Source: Gammaproteobacteria bacterium
GTDB taxonomy: Bacteria > Pseudomonadota > Gammaproteobacteria > DSM-19610
Direction of reading: 5' to 3'
NCBI GenBank assembly: GCA_011321775.1
Contig: DROT01000090.1
Location: forward strand, 1-64,000
Length of the DNA stretch: 64,000 bases
Positions 38,609 to 46,941 of this stretch are shown piece by piece (within the stretch, counting starts at the first letter, position 1; each line of letters starts with the position of its first letter). The position numbers were made by a program, and so were the translations under genes. The notes below the pieces were generated by a model that saw only the letters and a program-made list of their open reading frames with translations, made no database searches and was not told where the DNA came from.

Positions 38609-40057
38609 TCAGTGACCGCCCTCCTCGAGTTCGCGCACCACGCGAAAGCCGGTGTCGTCGCTGTGACGCGAAGGGAAATCGCGCCAGCGGTTGGTGGACC
38701 GGATCTCGCCAGGCGGGAAACTCCAGGCGCCGCCGCGGATGACTCGCTTGCCGCAGCCCGGCTTGTCGAAGGCGCTGCCGTCGGCCGGCGCATCGGCGAA
38801 GGTGCTGTTGTAGCAATCCGCCACCCACTCGAACACGTTGCCGGCGGTATCGTGCAGGCCCCAGGGGTTCGGCGGGAAGCTTCCCGCGGGTGCCGTGCGG
38901 TCGCCGTCCCAGATAGAACCGCAACCCTCGCAGTTGGCGTGCGCGACCCCGACCTCGTCCCCCCACCAGAAGCGTGTAGAGGTGCCCGCACGAGCGGCAA
39001 ACTCCCATTCGGCATCGGTGGGCAGACGGTAGCGCTGGCGGGTGACGCGACTCAGCCAGTCGGTATAGGCCACGGCATCCAGCCAGGACACGTTGACCAC
39101 CGGCCTCCGTCCCCGTCCCCACTCGCTGTCATCCGGCCGCTCACGACCGGTATCCGCACAGAAACGGTCGTACTCCTCGAAGGTCACTTCGCTGACACCG
39201 ATGGCAAAAGGCGCGACGCTGACCGGCTTCGGCGGCTTCTCGTCCTCATCACCATCGACGGCGCCACGCAGGTAACGGCCGCCTTCGAGAACCACCACTT
39301 CGGGTGCCGGGGAACCGTCGGGCAGGCGATCGCGAATGATCCTGGCCGACGCAAGGGGCTGGTTGAAGAAGTCCGGACGGCCCTCATGCGACGCTGATCC
39401 GGATACCAGCGTGGTCAACTGCCGCAGCGGTATCGCCAGCGTCGCACCGTAACGCGTGCGTGCAGAGACCGTCGCCGTCCGCGGTTCGCCCTCTACCACA
39501 TGCCCGTCTTTCAGCACGATGCGGGCAAGGTATTCGTCGCCGTCCATCCGTACTGCGAGATCCAGACGTTCCACCTCGGCCAGGGCCACGCGCTGCATGC
39601 CGGATGCGGTCTCGATGGTAATGCTGTCCGTGCCCAGGCGGGCGAAGAAGCGGTCACCGTCCGAGGTCTCCAGCGCCGCATCGGGCAGCCATTCGCGCTG
39701 TGGCAGGGAGTATGTGGAAAAAAAGATCTCCGACAATTCCCGGAAGGCGAGTTTCCGGCTCGCCCGCAATACGCTCAGCATGGTGAAATCGTGGTCGAGA
39801 ACACGTCCGCTGAAGCGGTCCCCACTGCGGGTCAGGAGGTAGTCCGGCTCATCGGCATCACCGATGCGAAGTCCGGACATCTGCCCGTAGGGCACGGACA
39901 GGACGCCGTAACCGGTGTCGAAGGAGAACGATTCGCGCGCCACGGTACCGTTGAAAATGTCGCCGTTGCGCATGGTCACCAAGTCGCCACCGTCGGCCTG
40001 TACGCGGCCGAGCGCAAGCAGCAGCAACCCCGCAAACACCAACAGGCGCAAGCCCAT
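38609..40057 (-). CDS. Exported protein with N-terminal beta repeats and FGE/SUMF1 domain
   Basis: A 482-residue exported protein. After a signal peptide (LLVFAGLLLLALGRVQA) residues about 25-215 contain four related units of about 40 residues, each beginning NGDIF, SGDRF, DGDRF or DGDEY. Residues about 265-480 are a formylglycine-generating-enzyme/SUMF1 domain: VSEVTFEEYDRFC, RPVVNVSWLDAVAYTDWLS, YRLPTDAEWEFAARAGT, NPWGLHDTAGNVFEWV, RVIRGGAWSF and DDTGFRVVRE. Most such proteins are not true sulfatase activators, and the domain often serves a structural or ligand-binding role. The function is unknown. It is upstream of mdh on the same strand. Confidence 0.85.
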   Translation of the reverse strand: MGLRLLVFAGLLLLALGRVQADGGDLVTMRNGDIFNGTVARESFSFDTGYGVLSVPYGQMSGLRIGDADEPDYLLTRSGDRFSGRVLDHDFTMLSVLRASRKLAFRELSEIFFSTYSLPQREWLPDAALETSDGDRFFARLGTDSITIETASGMQRVALAEVERLDLAVRMDGDEYLARIVLKDGHVVEGEPRTATVSARTRYGATLAIPLRQLTTLVSGSASHEGRPDFFNQPLASARIIRDRLPDGSPAPEVVVLEGGRYLRGAVDGDEDEKPPKPVSVAPFAIGVSEVTFEEYDRFCADTGRERPDDSEWGRGRRPVVNVSWLDAVAYTDWLSRVTRQRYRLPTDAEWEFAARAGTSTRFWWGDEVGVAHANCEGCGSIWDGDRTAPAGSFPPNPWGLHDTAGNVFEWVADCYNSTFADAPADGSAFDKPGCGKRVIRGGAWSFPPGEIRSTNRWRDFPSRHSDDTGFRVVRELEEGGH

Positions 40058-40137
40058 GGATGAAGTTCCCCCGGCAGTGACGAGCTCACATTATTTCAGC
40101 GCAGCCGGCGAAAAGGCAATCCCCGACGCGACAGGCT

Positions 40138-41979
40138 TCAACCGGGATTGAGATCCTTGAAGCGGTCGGTATTGAACTTGCGATCGAAGATCTGGTAGAC
40201 CTCGCTGAGCGTGCGCGGTTTGTCACTGCCGCTGCCGAAGATATCCTGGTTGCTGGCAGCGGCGCGCGGAAACAGCTCGCCCGCGATGCGCTGGGGGTTC
40301 CGGTCGAGGGTCTTGAGGAAGGAAATGGCCCCTTGGGGCCCGAGGAAATGGGTCAGGTAGATATCGGTTCGTCCCGGCTGGCGATCCAGGGAGAAGGCCA
40401 GCCGCTCGCGATTGCGCTTGATGGAGGCCGCCGCGACCAGCGCCGACACCCGCGGGTTGAAACGCAGGTCGAGCACATGCCGGTAGACGTCACGCTCCTT
40501 GATCATCGGCCGCCGCCGGCCCTTGCGATCGACGTAATACTCGACCTTCGAGGCATAGAAGTCGAGACCGACCTGTTCGCCGAAACTCTTCACATCCTTG
40601 AGCCAGGTCTCGCGGGTGTACTGGAACAGGCCGGCCGCCGAAGACTCGCTCGAACGGCTGAGAGGGTTGAAGTTGCTCTCGGCGGCAGCCAGCTCCATGA
40701 GAAAGCCGAATTCGACGCCGGTGCGTTCGCTCGCCAGACGTACCGCGGCGGCCACGGCCGGCTTGACGTGGTAACGGTCTCCGTCCCGGCGCGCCTGTTC
40801 GGCAAACTGCCCGATCACGGCGACCAGCGAGTCCTCGTCGCCACCCTGCGTGCTGTCGGCCGTTTCCCGCGGCAGATACAGGCGTCGGAATTCCTCCAGC
40901 GCCTGCACCGTGCGCCGGCCCTTGAGCCCGTCCGCTTCGCCGATATCAAAGCCCAGCACCAGAAGATCACGCTGCAGCTGCTGCACCGCCGGATCGAAGC
41001 CTGGCTTGGCAACCCGCAAGGCGCGCACGGCCTTGTCCATCAGCAGGGACGGACCACCGGGGCCCCAGGCCGGGGCGGGTTCCTCGGCCTTGCTCACCGG
41101 GGCGGTGGTCTGCCTGACCGCGGCCGGCGCGGCCGGCGGCGCCGGCTGGGTACCGGCCTGCAGGGACGCCAGCTGGACGGCCAGCGGGCGGGGCTTCAAC
41201 CCCACCAGCGGCATCGCTGCAGTGGTGGAGAAGTCCTCCGGCAAGGGGCTGACCTCGGCGACGTCGGCAGAAGCGGTCGAGGCAGGGTCCGCATCGCTGA
41301 AATCGATGGTGGCGGCGCTCGCGAGGGCACCCAGCAACAGGGGTACGCCAAACAGCAGGGCCGGTCGCGTCCTGCCGCCGGCGACCGCGGATCCCTGCGA
41401 TGCCTCTCCCGGGCGCAGCCCTTCGACTTCGCGCACATGTCGCTGCAGCAGCTCCTGCTGTTGCTCCTGCACACGGTCCAGCAGGTCACGCAGGCGCCGC
41501 ATCTCCCGGCCGTGCTCCGCCTGCTGGGCCTCCAGCCTGCCCTGCAGCCTCTGTTCGCGTTCGCGCGTCTGCTCGAGTTCACGGTTCAGGGAGGCGATGC
41601 GGGCCTGATCACGGTCACGCCCGGCCTCGAGCCGGTCGACGAGGCCATCACGCTCGGCAAGTCGGGATTCCAGGGTCTGGTTGTGCTGCCGCAACTGGTC
41701 CAGTTCGCTACCCAGTGCGTCCAGCCGGCGGTCGAACTCGGCACGCTGACGCGCACCCGCTTCCAGTTCTTCGTGCAGGGATTCGATGTGCCGATCGGCG
41801 TCGGCCAGCTTGCGGGAAAGGGTGTCGCGCTCGCTCGCGAGCGCGCTGGCGCGCAGCCCCAGGCGGGTGTAGTCGCTACGGACGGAACTCAGCTCGCGTT
41901 CGAGCTCGCTGGCCCGCGGCGATGCATACTGCTTCAGCGTGTGTAGGGCTTTCTGCCAGTGCTGCCGGTCGTTCGCCAC
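40138..41979 (-). CDS. Membrane-anchored lytic transglycosylase with cytoplasmic coiled coil
   Basis: A 613-residue protein with unusual layout. Residues 1-190 are a heptad-rich, highly charged coiled coil (DRHIESLHEELEAGARQRAE and similar). A single membrane helix follows (PALLFGVPLLLGALASAA), then a Pro/Ala linker. Residues about 335-375 look like a peptidoglycan-binding motif (LQRDLLVLGFDIGEADGLKG). The C-terminal part holds an SLT transglycosylase-like domain with FLMELAAAESNFNP, containing the catalytic glutamate, and SSAAGLFQYTRETWL. The predicted topology is coiled coil in the cytoplasm and SLT in the periplasm. The start is GTG. It may couple a cytoplasmic partner to wall cleavage. 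Confidence 0.82.
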   Translation of the reverse strand: MANDRQHWQKALHTLKQYASPRASELERELSSVRSDYTRLGLRASALASERDTLSRKLADADRHIESLHEELEAGARQRAEFDRRLDALGSELDQLRQHNQTLESRLAERDGLVDRLEAGRDRDQARIASLNRELEQTREREQRLQGRLEAQQAEHGREMRRLRDLLDRVQEQQQELLQRHVREVEGLRPGEASQGSAVAGGRTRPALLFGVPLLLGALASAATIDFSDADPASTASADVAEVSPLPEDFSTTAAMPLVGLKPRPLAVQLASLQAGTQPAPPAAPAAVRQTTAPVSKAEEPAPAWGPGGPSLLMDKAVRALRVAKPGFDPAVQQLQRDLLVLGFDIGEADGLKGRRTVQALEEFRRLYLPRETADSTQGGDEDSLVAVIGQFAEQARRDGDRYHVKPAVAAAVRLASERTGVEFGFLMELAAAESNFNPLSRSSESSAAGLFQYTRETWLKDVKSFGEQVGLDFYASKVEYYVDRKGRRRPMIKERDVYRHVLDLRFNPRVSALVAAASIKRNRERLAFSLDRQPGRTDIYLTHFLGPQGAISFLKTLDRNPQRIAGELFPRAAASNQDIFGSGSDKPRTLSEVYQIFDRKFNTDRFKDLNPG

Positions 41980-42155
41980 TGTTCAGTCCTCGTGCTGCTG
42001 CCCGGTGCGGAGCCGGTACAGCGTTGTCTTTCCGCCAGCCCTCCCTGTTCCCGCGATCCTGTGCATTCCCGAGGCCGAAACCGGTCACGAAATTGCAGCT
42101 TGTTCCCCTGTACAAGCAAGATCCGTACTTAAGCAGTGAATAATACACTAAATTA

Positions 42156-42174
42156 GCCACTTGCATAAAGTGGC
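42156..42174. repeat. Short hairpin in the transglycosylase upstream region
   Basis: GCCACTT-gcata-AAGTGGC, a 7-bp stem, lies in an AT-rich gap (41980-42273) that separates the transglycosylase start from the Nudix stop, both on the minus strand. The gap probably holds the transglycosylase promoter; minus-strand TATTAT near 42140 is a possible -10 box. No gene is seen in it. Confidence 0.45.
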
Positions 42175-42273
42175 AACAGAAAAACAGCGCCAGACTGTAA
42201 GAAATTCCGAACAGGATTCCGGAATTCCTTACACCCCTACAAAGAACGTGGGTAAAACGACAAGCGCAGGCGC

Positions 42274-42759
42274 TCAGTTCGCTGCCCCGTCGCCTTCAGT
42301 GTAGCCGATCTGCGCCAGCAGGCGATCGAGGAAAACGCGTTGCCCGGGGAAGATCCGCGTTCTCGCCTCCGTCAGCGGGAACCAGGCGGCACGATCCATT
42401 TCCGGGTAGCTGCGCACCCGACCGGAACCGCGCGGCCACTCCATCTCGAAGTGATTGCTGACGGCCCGGTCGGCATCGACGTCCTTCTCCAGCGCCCATA
42501 CGTGGACCGTCTTGCCACTTCGCATGCGCGCCGAACCCAGCTCGAGAAACTGACCGTCGACCGCGAATCCGGTCTCCTCCCCGAATTCACGTCTTGCGGT
42601 CTGCAGCAAGTCTTCGCCATCCTCGCGCAGCCCCTTGGGGATCGACCACACCCCCTCGTCCTTGCGCGCGAAAAAAGGACCGCCGGGATGGCCCAGCAAC
42701 AGTTCCAGCCGACCGTCACGAAAGCGGTAGAGCAGGATACCGGCGCTGTGCTGACTCAC
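42274..42759 (-). CDS. Nudix hydrolase
   Basis: A 161-residue Nudix-fold hydrolase. The catalytic Nudix box is complete: GLREDGEDLLQTARREFGEE followed by TGF, fitting G-x5-E-x7-RE-U-x-EE-x-G-U. WSIPKGL precedes it. VSQHSAGILLYRF at the N-terminus is typical of NUDIX proteins acting on diadenosine polyphosphates or nucleoside diphosphate derivatives. It starts at GTG overlapping the menE stop (GTGA), so it is cotranscribed with ubiE and menE; a metabolic link is not evident. Confidence 0.9.
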   Translation of the reverse strand: MSQHSAGILLYRFRDGRLELLLGHPGGPFFARKDEGVWSIPKGLREDGEDLLQTARREFGEETGFAVDGQFLELGSARMRSGKTVHVWALEKDVDADRAVSNHFEMEWPRGSGRVRSYPEMDRAAWFPLTEARTRIFPGQRVFLDRLLAQIGYTEGDGAAN

Positions 42760-44195
42760 CCTGCCGCCCCCCTGACCAGCTCACGCAACGCGGCACGGTC
42801 CAGCTTGCCGCTGGCGGTGCGCGGCAGCGCCGCCACGCGAATGAAGCGCCGCGGCCGCATGGCACCGTCGAGCGAACGCCGGCACAACTGCTCGAAGCGG
42901 AGTTCGTCGATGTCACCGCGGTAGACGGCCACCACGCGCTGGCCCCAGTGTGGATCGGGCTGGCCGGTGACGGCCACCTCATCCACGCCGGGGCAGTTGC
43001 ACAACAGCCGTTCCACCGCCTCCGGATGCACCTTCTCCCCCCCGCTCAGCAATACCAGGTCATCGCGACCGAGCACGTGCAGGCGACCGCGCGCGTCCAT
43101 ACAGCCGCGATCCCCGGTCGCGTACCAGCGCCCCTCGACACCGTGACGGCTTCCGTGGACAGCGGCACCGCGCACCTCGATGACGCCTTCCTCGGAGGTC
43201 GTTCGTCCGGCCTGGTCGACGATGCGCAACCCGAAACCTTCCAGCGGCCGTCCCACGCACTGCGGATCGGGATCATCCCGAGAAAGCCGGCGCGCACACA
43301 GGGTCGACGCCGTCTCGGTCATGCCGTAGCTCACCCACAACGGCCAGCCGGCCGCGATCGCCGACTGCGCCAGCGACGGCTCCAGCGGCGCCCCGCCCAC
43401 CAGCACCACGCGCACAGCGGGTGGCACGGTGCCGGCGTGCTGCAGCAACTGCGCCAGCATCGCGGGCACCAGCGACAGATGGGTGACCGGCAGACGGTGC
43501 AGATCGGCCAGCACGGCCGCCACATCGAAGCCCTGGTGCAGCACGACGGCCGCTCCGGCCGCGGCGCAACGCAGCGGGATGGCGAGCCCACCGATGTGCG
43601 TCAGCGGCAGACAGGCGAGCCAGCAGGAGTTTCGCCCCAGTTCGAAGCGGGTGTTGACGGCGGCCACACTGGCGGCAAGGTTGGCATCACTGAGCGCCAC
43701 CAGGTGCGGCGCGCCGTGGCTGCCACTGCTGGCCATCAACAGGCGCCGCCGCTCCGCGGATGGCGGCGGTCGCACGGCGAACAGGGGTTTCACCTGCGCC
43801 GCCTCGGTGAGCAGTTGTGCGGCACTCGTGTGTGCCCGGCACATCTCCGGTCGCACGGTGTCATCCTCGAGCACCAGCAGGTCCGGGCGTGCCTGGCGCA
43901 GGAGCGCACGACGATGGCTGTCCGGAAGGCGCGGGTCGAGCGGCAGCAACACCAGATCGGCGAGCAAGGCGGTGTGCAGCAGCAGCGTCAGCAAGGTCGG
44001 GGAACGACTCTCTACCGCCAGCACCGCACCCGCGCCAAGCCCCCGCGATTCCAGCAGATGACACAGCTGCCCGACCAGCGAAGCCAGGGCGGCGAAATCG
44101 AACCGCCCCTCGGGCAGCACCAGTGCCGTCGCCCGCGGCGACGCCGCTGCCGCGTCCAGCAGCCAGTGACCCGGGGCGGAGCGATCGGCCGTCAC
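42756..44195 (-). CDS. menE: o-Succinylbenzoate-CoA ligase MenE
   Basis: A 479-residue acyl-adenylating enzyme that activates o-succinylbenzoate to its CoA ester, between MenC and MenB. The adenylate motif is MASSGSHGAPHLVALSDANL, somewhat degenerate from TSGTTGxPK. PLTHIGGLAIPLR, SYGMTETASTLCARR, WYATGDRGCMDARGRLHVLG and PRTASGKLDRAALREL (C-terminal catalytic Lys) complete the family pattern. I chose the GTG at 44195, which has GAGGGGGA seven bases upstream; a GTG at 44210 overlapping the ubiE stop is possible. MenE identity is supported by ubiE directly upstream and the men operon elsewhere in the window. Confidence 0.88.
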   Translation of the reverse strand: MTADRSAPGHWLLDAAAASPRATALVLPEGRFDFAALASLVGQLCHLLESRGLGAGAVLAVESRSPTLLTLLLHTALLADLVLLPLDPRLPDSHRRALLRQARPDLLVLEDDTVRPEMCRAHTSAAQLLTEAAQVKPLFAVRPPPSAERRRLLMASSGSHGAPHLVALSDANLAASVAAVNTRFELGRNSCWLACLPLTHIGGLAIPLRCAAAGAAVVLHQGFDVAAVLADLHRLPVTHLSLVPAMLAQLLQHAGTVPPAVRVVLVGGAPLEPSLAQSAIAAGWPLWVSYGMTETASTLCARRLSRDDPDPQCVGRPLEGFGLRIVDQAGRTTSEEGVIEVRGAAVHGSRHGVEGRWYATGDRGCMDARGRLHVLGRDDLVLLSGGEKVHPEAVERLLCNCPGVDEVAVTGQPDPHWGQRVVAVYRGDIDELRFEQLCRRSLDGAMRPRRFIRVAALPRTASGKLDRAALRELVRGAAG

Positions 44196-44206
44196 AGGCG
44201 TCCCCC

Positions 44207-44938
44207 TCACCCCGCCTTGGTGGCAAGGTGCAGGCAGGCGATGCCGAGCGAATAGTTGCGGTAACGTACGCGTTCGAAACCGGCCTGCAGCATGAGCGCT
44301 TTCATCTCTTCCTGATCGGGAAAGCGGCGAATCGATTCCACCAGATAGGTATAGGCCGCGGGCTGGCGCGCCACCCGGGCGCCGAGACGCGGTATCACCA
44401 GGAAGGAATAGAGATGGTACAGGGGCCGGATCAGCGCCAGGGGACGCGAGAACTCCAGGCACAGGCAGCGGCCGCCGGGGCGCAGTACCCGGTGGATCTC
44501 CGCCAGCGCCGCCTCCATGTCGGTCATGTTGCGAATACCGAAGGCAATGGTGAGGGTATCCACCGAGGCATCCGCCAGTGGCAACGCCTCGCCGCTGGCC
44601 GCCAGCAGCCGTATGTGCTCCAGCCCCTTGCGCCGTCCCGCCCGCATCATCGGCAGGCTGGGATCGACCAGCAGTACCTCGCGATCGGGCGCCGCCAGCA
44701 GTCGCGCCACATCGCCGGTACCGCCGGCCAGATCGACGATGGTCTGCCCTGCGGAGGGCCGCGCCTGGCGGGCCACGGAACGCTTCCACAGCCGATGGAT
44801 GCCGAAACTCATGAAATCGTTCATGAGATCGTAACGCGGGGCGACCACCTCGAAAACGTGACGAATGCGCCGACGACGTTCATCGGCATCGACCTGCTGG
44901 AAACCGAAACTGTGTTTCAGTGGTGGATCGTCAGACAT
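44207..44938 (-). CDS. ubiE: Demethylmenaquinone/ubiquinone C-methyltransferase UbiE
   Basis: A 243-residue SAM methyltransferase acting on demethylmenaquinone (MenG role) and, if present, the ubiquinone precursor. VFEVVAPRYDLMNDFMSFGIHRLWKR is characteristic of UbiE/Coq5 (quoted here in parts: VAPRYDLMNDFMSFGIHRLW). Motif I is IVDLAGGTGDVARLL, followed by AFGIRNMTDMEAAL and RVLRPGGRCLCLEFS. It starts the ubiE-menE-nudix set and lies just downstream of the nos cluster and palindrome B. Confidence 0.94.
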   Translation of the reverse strand: MSDDPPLKHSFGFQQVDADERRRRIRHVFEVVAPRYDLMNDFMSFGIHRLWKRSVARQARPSAGQTIVDLAGGTGDVARLLAAPDREVLLVDPSLPMMRAGRRKGLEHIRLLAASGEALPLADASVDTLTIAFGIRNMTDMEAALAEIHRVLRPGGRCLCLEFSRPLALIRPLYHLYSFLVIPRLGARVARQPAAYTYLVESIRRFPDQEEMKALMLQAGFERVRYRNYSLGIACLHLATKAG

Positions 44939-44975
44939 GGCGAGACCGGTTCAGCAACTGGAGTTCGGGAATGAT

Positions 44976-45329
44976 AACTATGGAAAGATACGGAAATCGT
45001 TTTGGTTTGTAACTTTTGGTTTGTAACTATTCAGCTCAGGGAGCGCGGAGCATGCCTCTTCCCTCAGACGACCGCTTGTTTCCTTGAAATGGACCGGATT
45101 TTCCGGGCCGGCCTGAACTCGCTGCGCTCAGACAACGGCCGGCTTTTTCCGGAAAATCCGGCCCATTTCAAGGCGCGGTCGATTCGGTCAGAGGCATGCT
45201 CCGCGCTCCCTGAGCTGAACAGTTACTCCGGCTCATTCCATTACATGAAATTGCCGCGCCGTTATGCGACGCCTCGCAATGACTGTCCGGGAAGTCACTT
45301 TCCGTGTTCTTCCCTGTGTTTCCGTGGCT
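44976..45329. repeat. Giant palindrome, copy B (without inner insert)
   Basis: A second copy of the element at 30178-30847. The left arm GTAACTATTCAGCTCAGGGA through GCATGCCTCT (45030-45059) is mirrored at about 45190-45228, and CCTTGAAATGGACCGGATTT is mirrored by AAATCCGGCCCATTTCAAGG. The centre is only about 30 bp, without the inner insert of copy A. The right CACGGAA arm (45299-45329) is intact; the left one (44976-44998) is decayed. It fills the gap between nosY and ubiE. Confidence 0.88.
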
Positions 45330-45382
45330 GAAGCCATCAAGGCATGCCCATCCACGGGCCTCGAACCCGCCCCGAAACCTGC

Positions 45383-46210
45383 TCAGGGCAGGTCGCTGCG
45401 CCGGAACAGCGTATAGCCGAAGGCGGCGGTCAGGGTGCCCAGCAGCAGCGGATAGACCAGCGCCCAGGCCATGTAGCCGGCGTGACCGAAGAAGTCCAGG
45501 ATGATGAAGGCGGTCGGACCCAGCATCACCAGCTGCGGGTCGAACAGGATCATCGCCGCGGTACGAAACACCTGCAGCGGATTGGCCAGGGCGATGGCCA
45601 CCGCAACTTCCGGTGACAGGCTCTCACGGATCAGCACGCCCAGCAGGATCAGGTCGAGGAACAGGATGAGCGTCAGCCATACCACGAAAGCGGCCCCCTG
45701 GGCCACGTCGGCGGAACGCGCCAGGCTGGACACCAGCATGCCGATGCCGAGGAAACACCACGCCAGCACCAGCAGCAGCGCCGTGTAATAGGCGAACATG
45801 CCCCAGGGCACCTCCGCCTGGCGGATCAGTCCCCAGGCCACCGCCAGCAGCATGGCCAGGAACACCGGCAGGAACACCACCACGAAACGTCCCAGCAGCT
45901 TGCCCCAGAACCAGGCCGCCAGCGAAATGGGCAGCGACAGCATGTACTCGAACACGCCGGCCTCGCGGTCGCCGGCCACGGAGCGTACCGTGGTAATCAG
46001 CACGAAGATGGGCAGGATCGCCATGGCGAGCTGGATGTAGGTGATCAGCAGCCGCGACAGGCCGGTGAACCCCATGATGCGCGACTCGGTGATACCGAAT
46101 ACGAACAGCAGCACGATGATACCGCCGAAGATGCCGGTATACACCAGGAACCAGCGGCTGCGCAGCGATTCCACGATATCGGCCCAAGCTGATAACCAAA
46201 GGTTTTTCAA
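45383..46210 (-). CDS. nosY: NosY, ABC permease of the copper/sulfur system for NosZ
   Basis: A 275-residue inner-membrane protein with six or seven hydrophobic segments. It begins SAWADIVESLRSRWFLVYT and includes VRSVAGDREAGVFEYMLSLP, a NosY signature, and GAAFVVWLTLILFLDLILLG. NosY with NosF and NosD forms the NosDFY ABC complex needed to assemble the CuZ centre of nitrous oxide reductase. The start is TTG, with AAGG nine bases upstream; no better codon is near. It is the last gene of the nos cluster. Confidence 0.93.
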   Translation of the reverse strand: MKNLWLSAWADIVESLRSRWFLVYTGIFGGIIVLLFVFGITESRIMGFTGLSRLLITYIQLAMAILPIFVLITTVRSVAGDREAGVFEYMLSLPISLAAWFWGKLLGRFVVVFLPVFLAMLLAVAWGLIRQAEVPWGMFAYYTALLLVLAWCFLGIGMLVSSLARSADVAQGAAFVVWLTLILFLDLILLGVLIRESLSPEVAVAIALANPLQVFRTAAMILFDPQLVMLGPTAFIILDFFGHAGYMAWALVYPLLLGTLTAAFGYTLFRRSDLP

Positions 46211-46259
46211 TTTATTAGACCTTGCACATAATCAATTACATTAGCTACGGTGTTGCGGC

Positions 46260-46751
46260 TCAGCCGCCACCACCCGGGCGCCGTCGGGCCTCGTTGGCCA
46301 TCACCAGCTCGCGCGCCTGCTGGTAGCTCATGCCACCCTCGAGCGCTCCCTCCTGCGCCCCCAGGCCAAAATCCATGGGGGTCCGCTGGCCGCTCAGGTA
46401 GGTGGCCTTGAAACCGTCGATCCAGTGACCGTTGCGGTAGTCGGTGACCCACAGCTCGGTGCGCGGATCATTCTTCCAGGGCTGCTCCTGCAACCAGACG
46501 ATGGCGCCGCCGATATCGTCGAACAGGTAGACGCGGGTACGCTCCCCGGCCGGACCACCGCGCACCTGGGCCGCATGTCGCCGATCGCTGAGCACCATGC
46601 CGCAGCGGTGGCAGGTATCGCGGTCCCACTTGACCTCGACGGGACCGGTTTCCGGCCCCCGCGAACAGGCCGACGGGCCCAGGGTCGCCAGCAGCACCAG
46701 CCAGACTGCAGTCAGCAGCGGTATCGCCCGCCGCCTCGTTCCCGTATGCAT
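46260..46751 (-). CDS. nosL: NosL, copper-binding lipoprotein
   Basis: A 163-residue outer-membrane-type lipoprotein with lipobox ending GPSAC (C29). D-T-C47-H-R-C50-G-M is the conserved Cu(I) site of NosL, the copper chaperone delivering to NosD/NosZ. YLFDDIGGAIVWL, GHWIDGFKATYL and MDFGLGAQE are also family-typical. I chose the ATG at 46751, since a signal peptide follows directly; an ATG at 46805 would add 18 residues without function. It lies 49 bp upstream of nosY. Confidence 0.92.
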   Translation of the reverse strand: MHTGTRRRAIPLLTAVWLVLLATLGPSACSRGPETGPVEVKWDRDTCHRCGMVLSDRRHAAQVRGGPAGERTRVYLFDDIGGAIVWLQEQPWKNDPRTELWVTDYRNGHWIDGFKATYLSGQRTPMDFGLGAQEGALEGGMSYQQARELVMANEARRRPGGGG

Positions 46752-46825
46752 CTCAAGTAACCCCTCAACAACCTCGTTTGGTGCAGCGACCCGCAGGGCG
46801 TACACGTACCGACGTCACCGCAATC

Positions 46826-46885
46826 AGCCACGGTAGACTCGGAGCCATTGCCTGTTTCCCCGTGTCCCCGGTGTTTTCCCTGGCT
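46826..46885. repeat. CACGGAA-type hairpin repeat, decayed copy
   Basis: CAGCCACGGTAGACTCGGAG on the left and CCCCGTGTCCCCGGTG plus TTTTCCCTGGCT on the right keep the layout of the better copies but with many mismatches. It lies inside the nos cluster, between nosF and nosL, and shows that the family has been present long enough to decay. Confidence 0.55.
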
Positions 46886-46941
46886 CCTTGCGCATGCCTT
46901 TTCAACGCCGCCATCGGCGGCCCCGCTGCGCCCGGCCCGAC

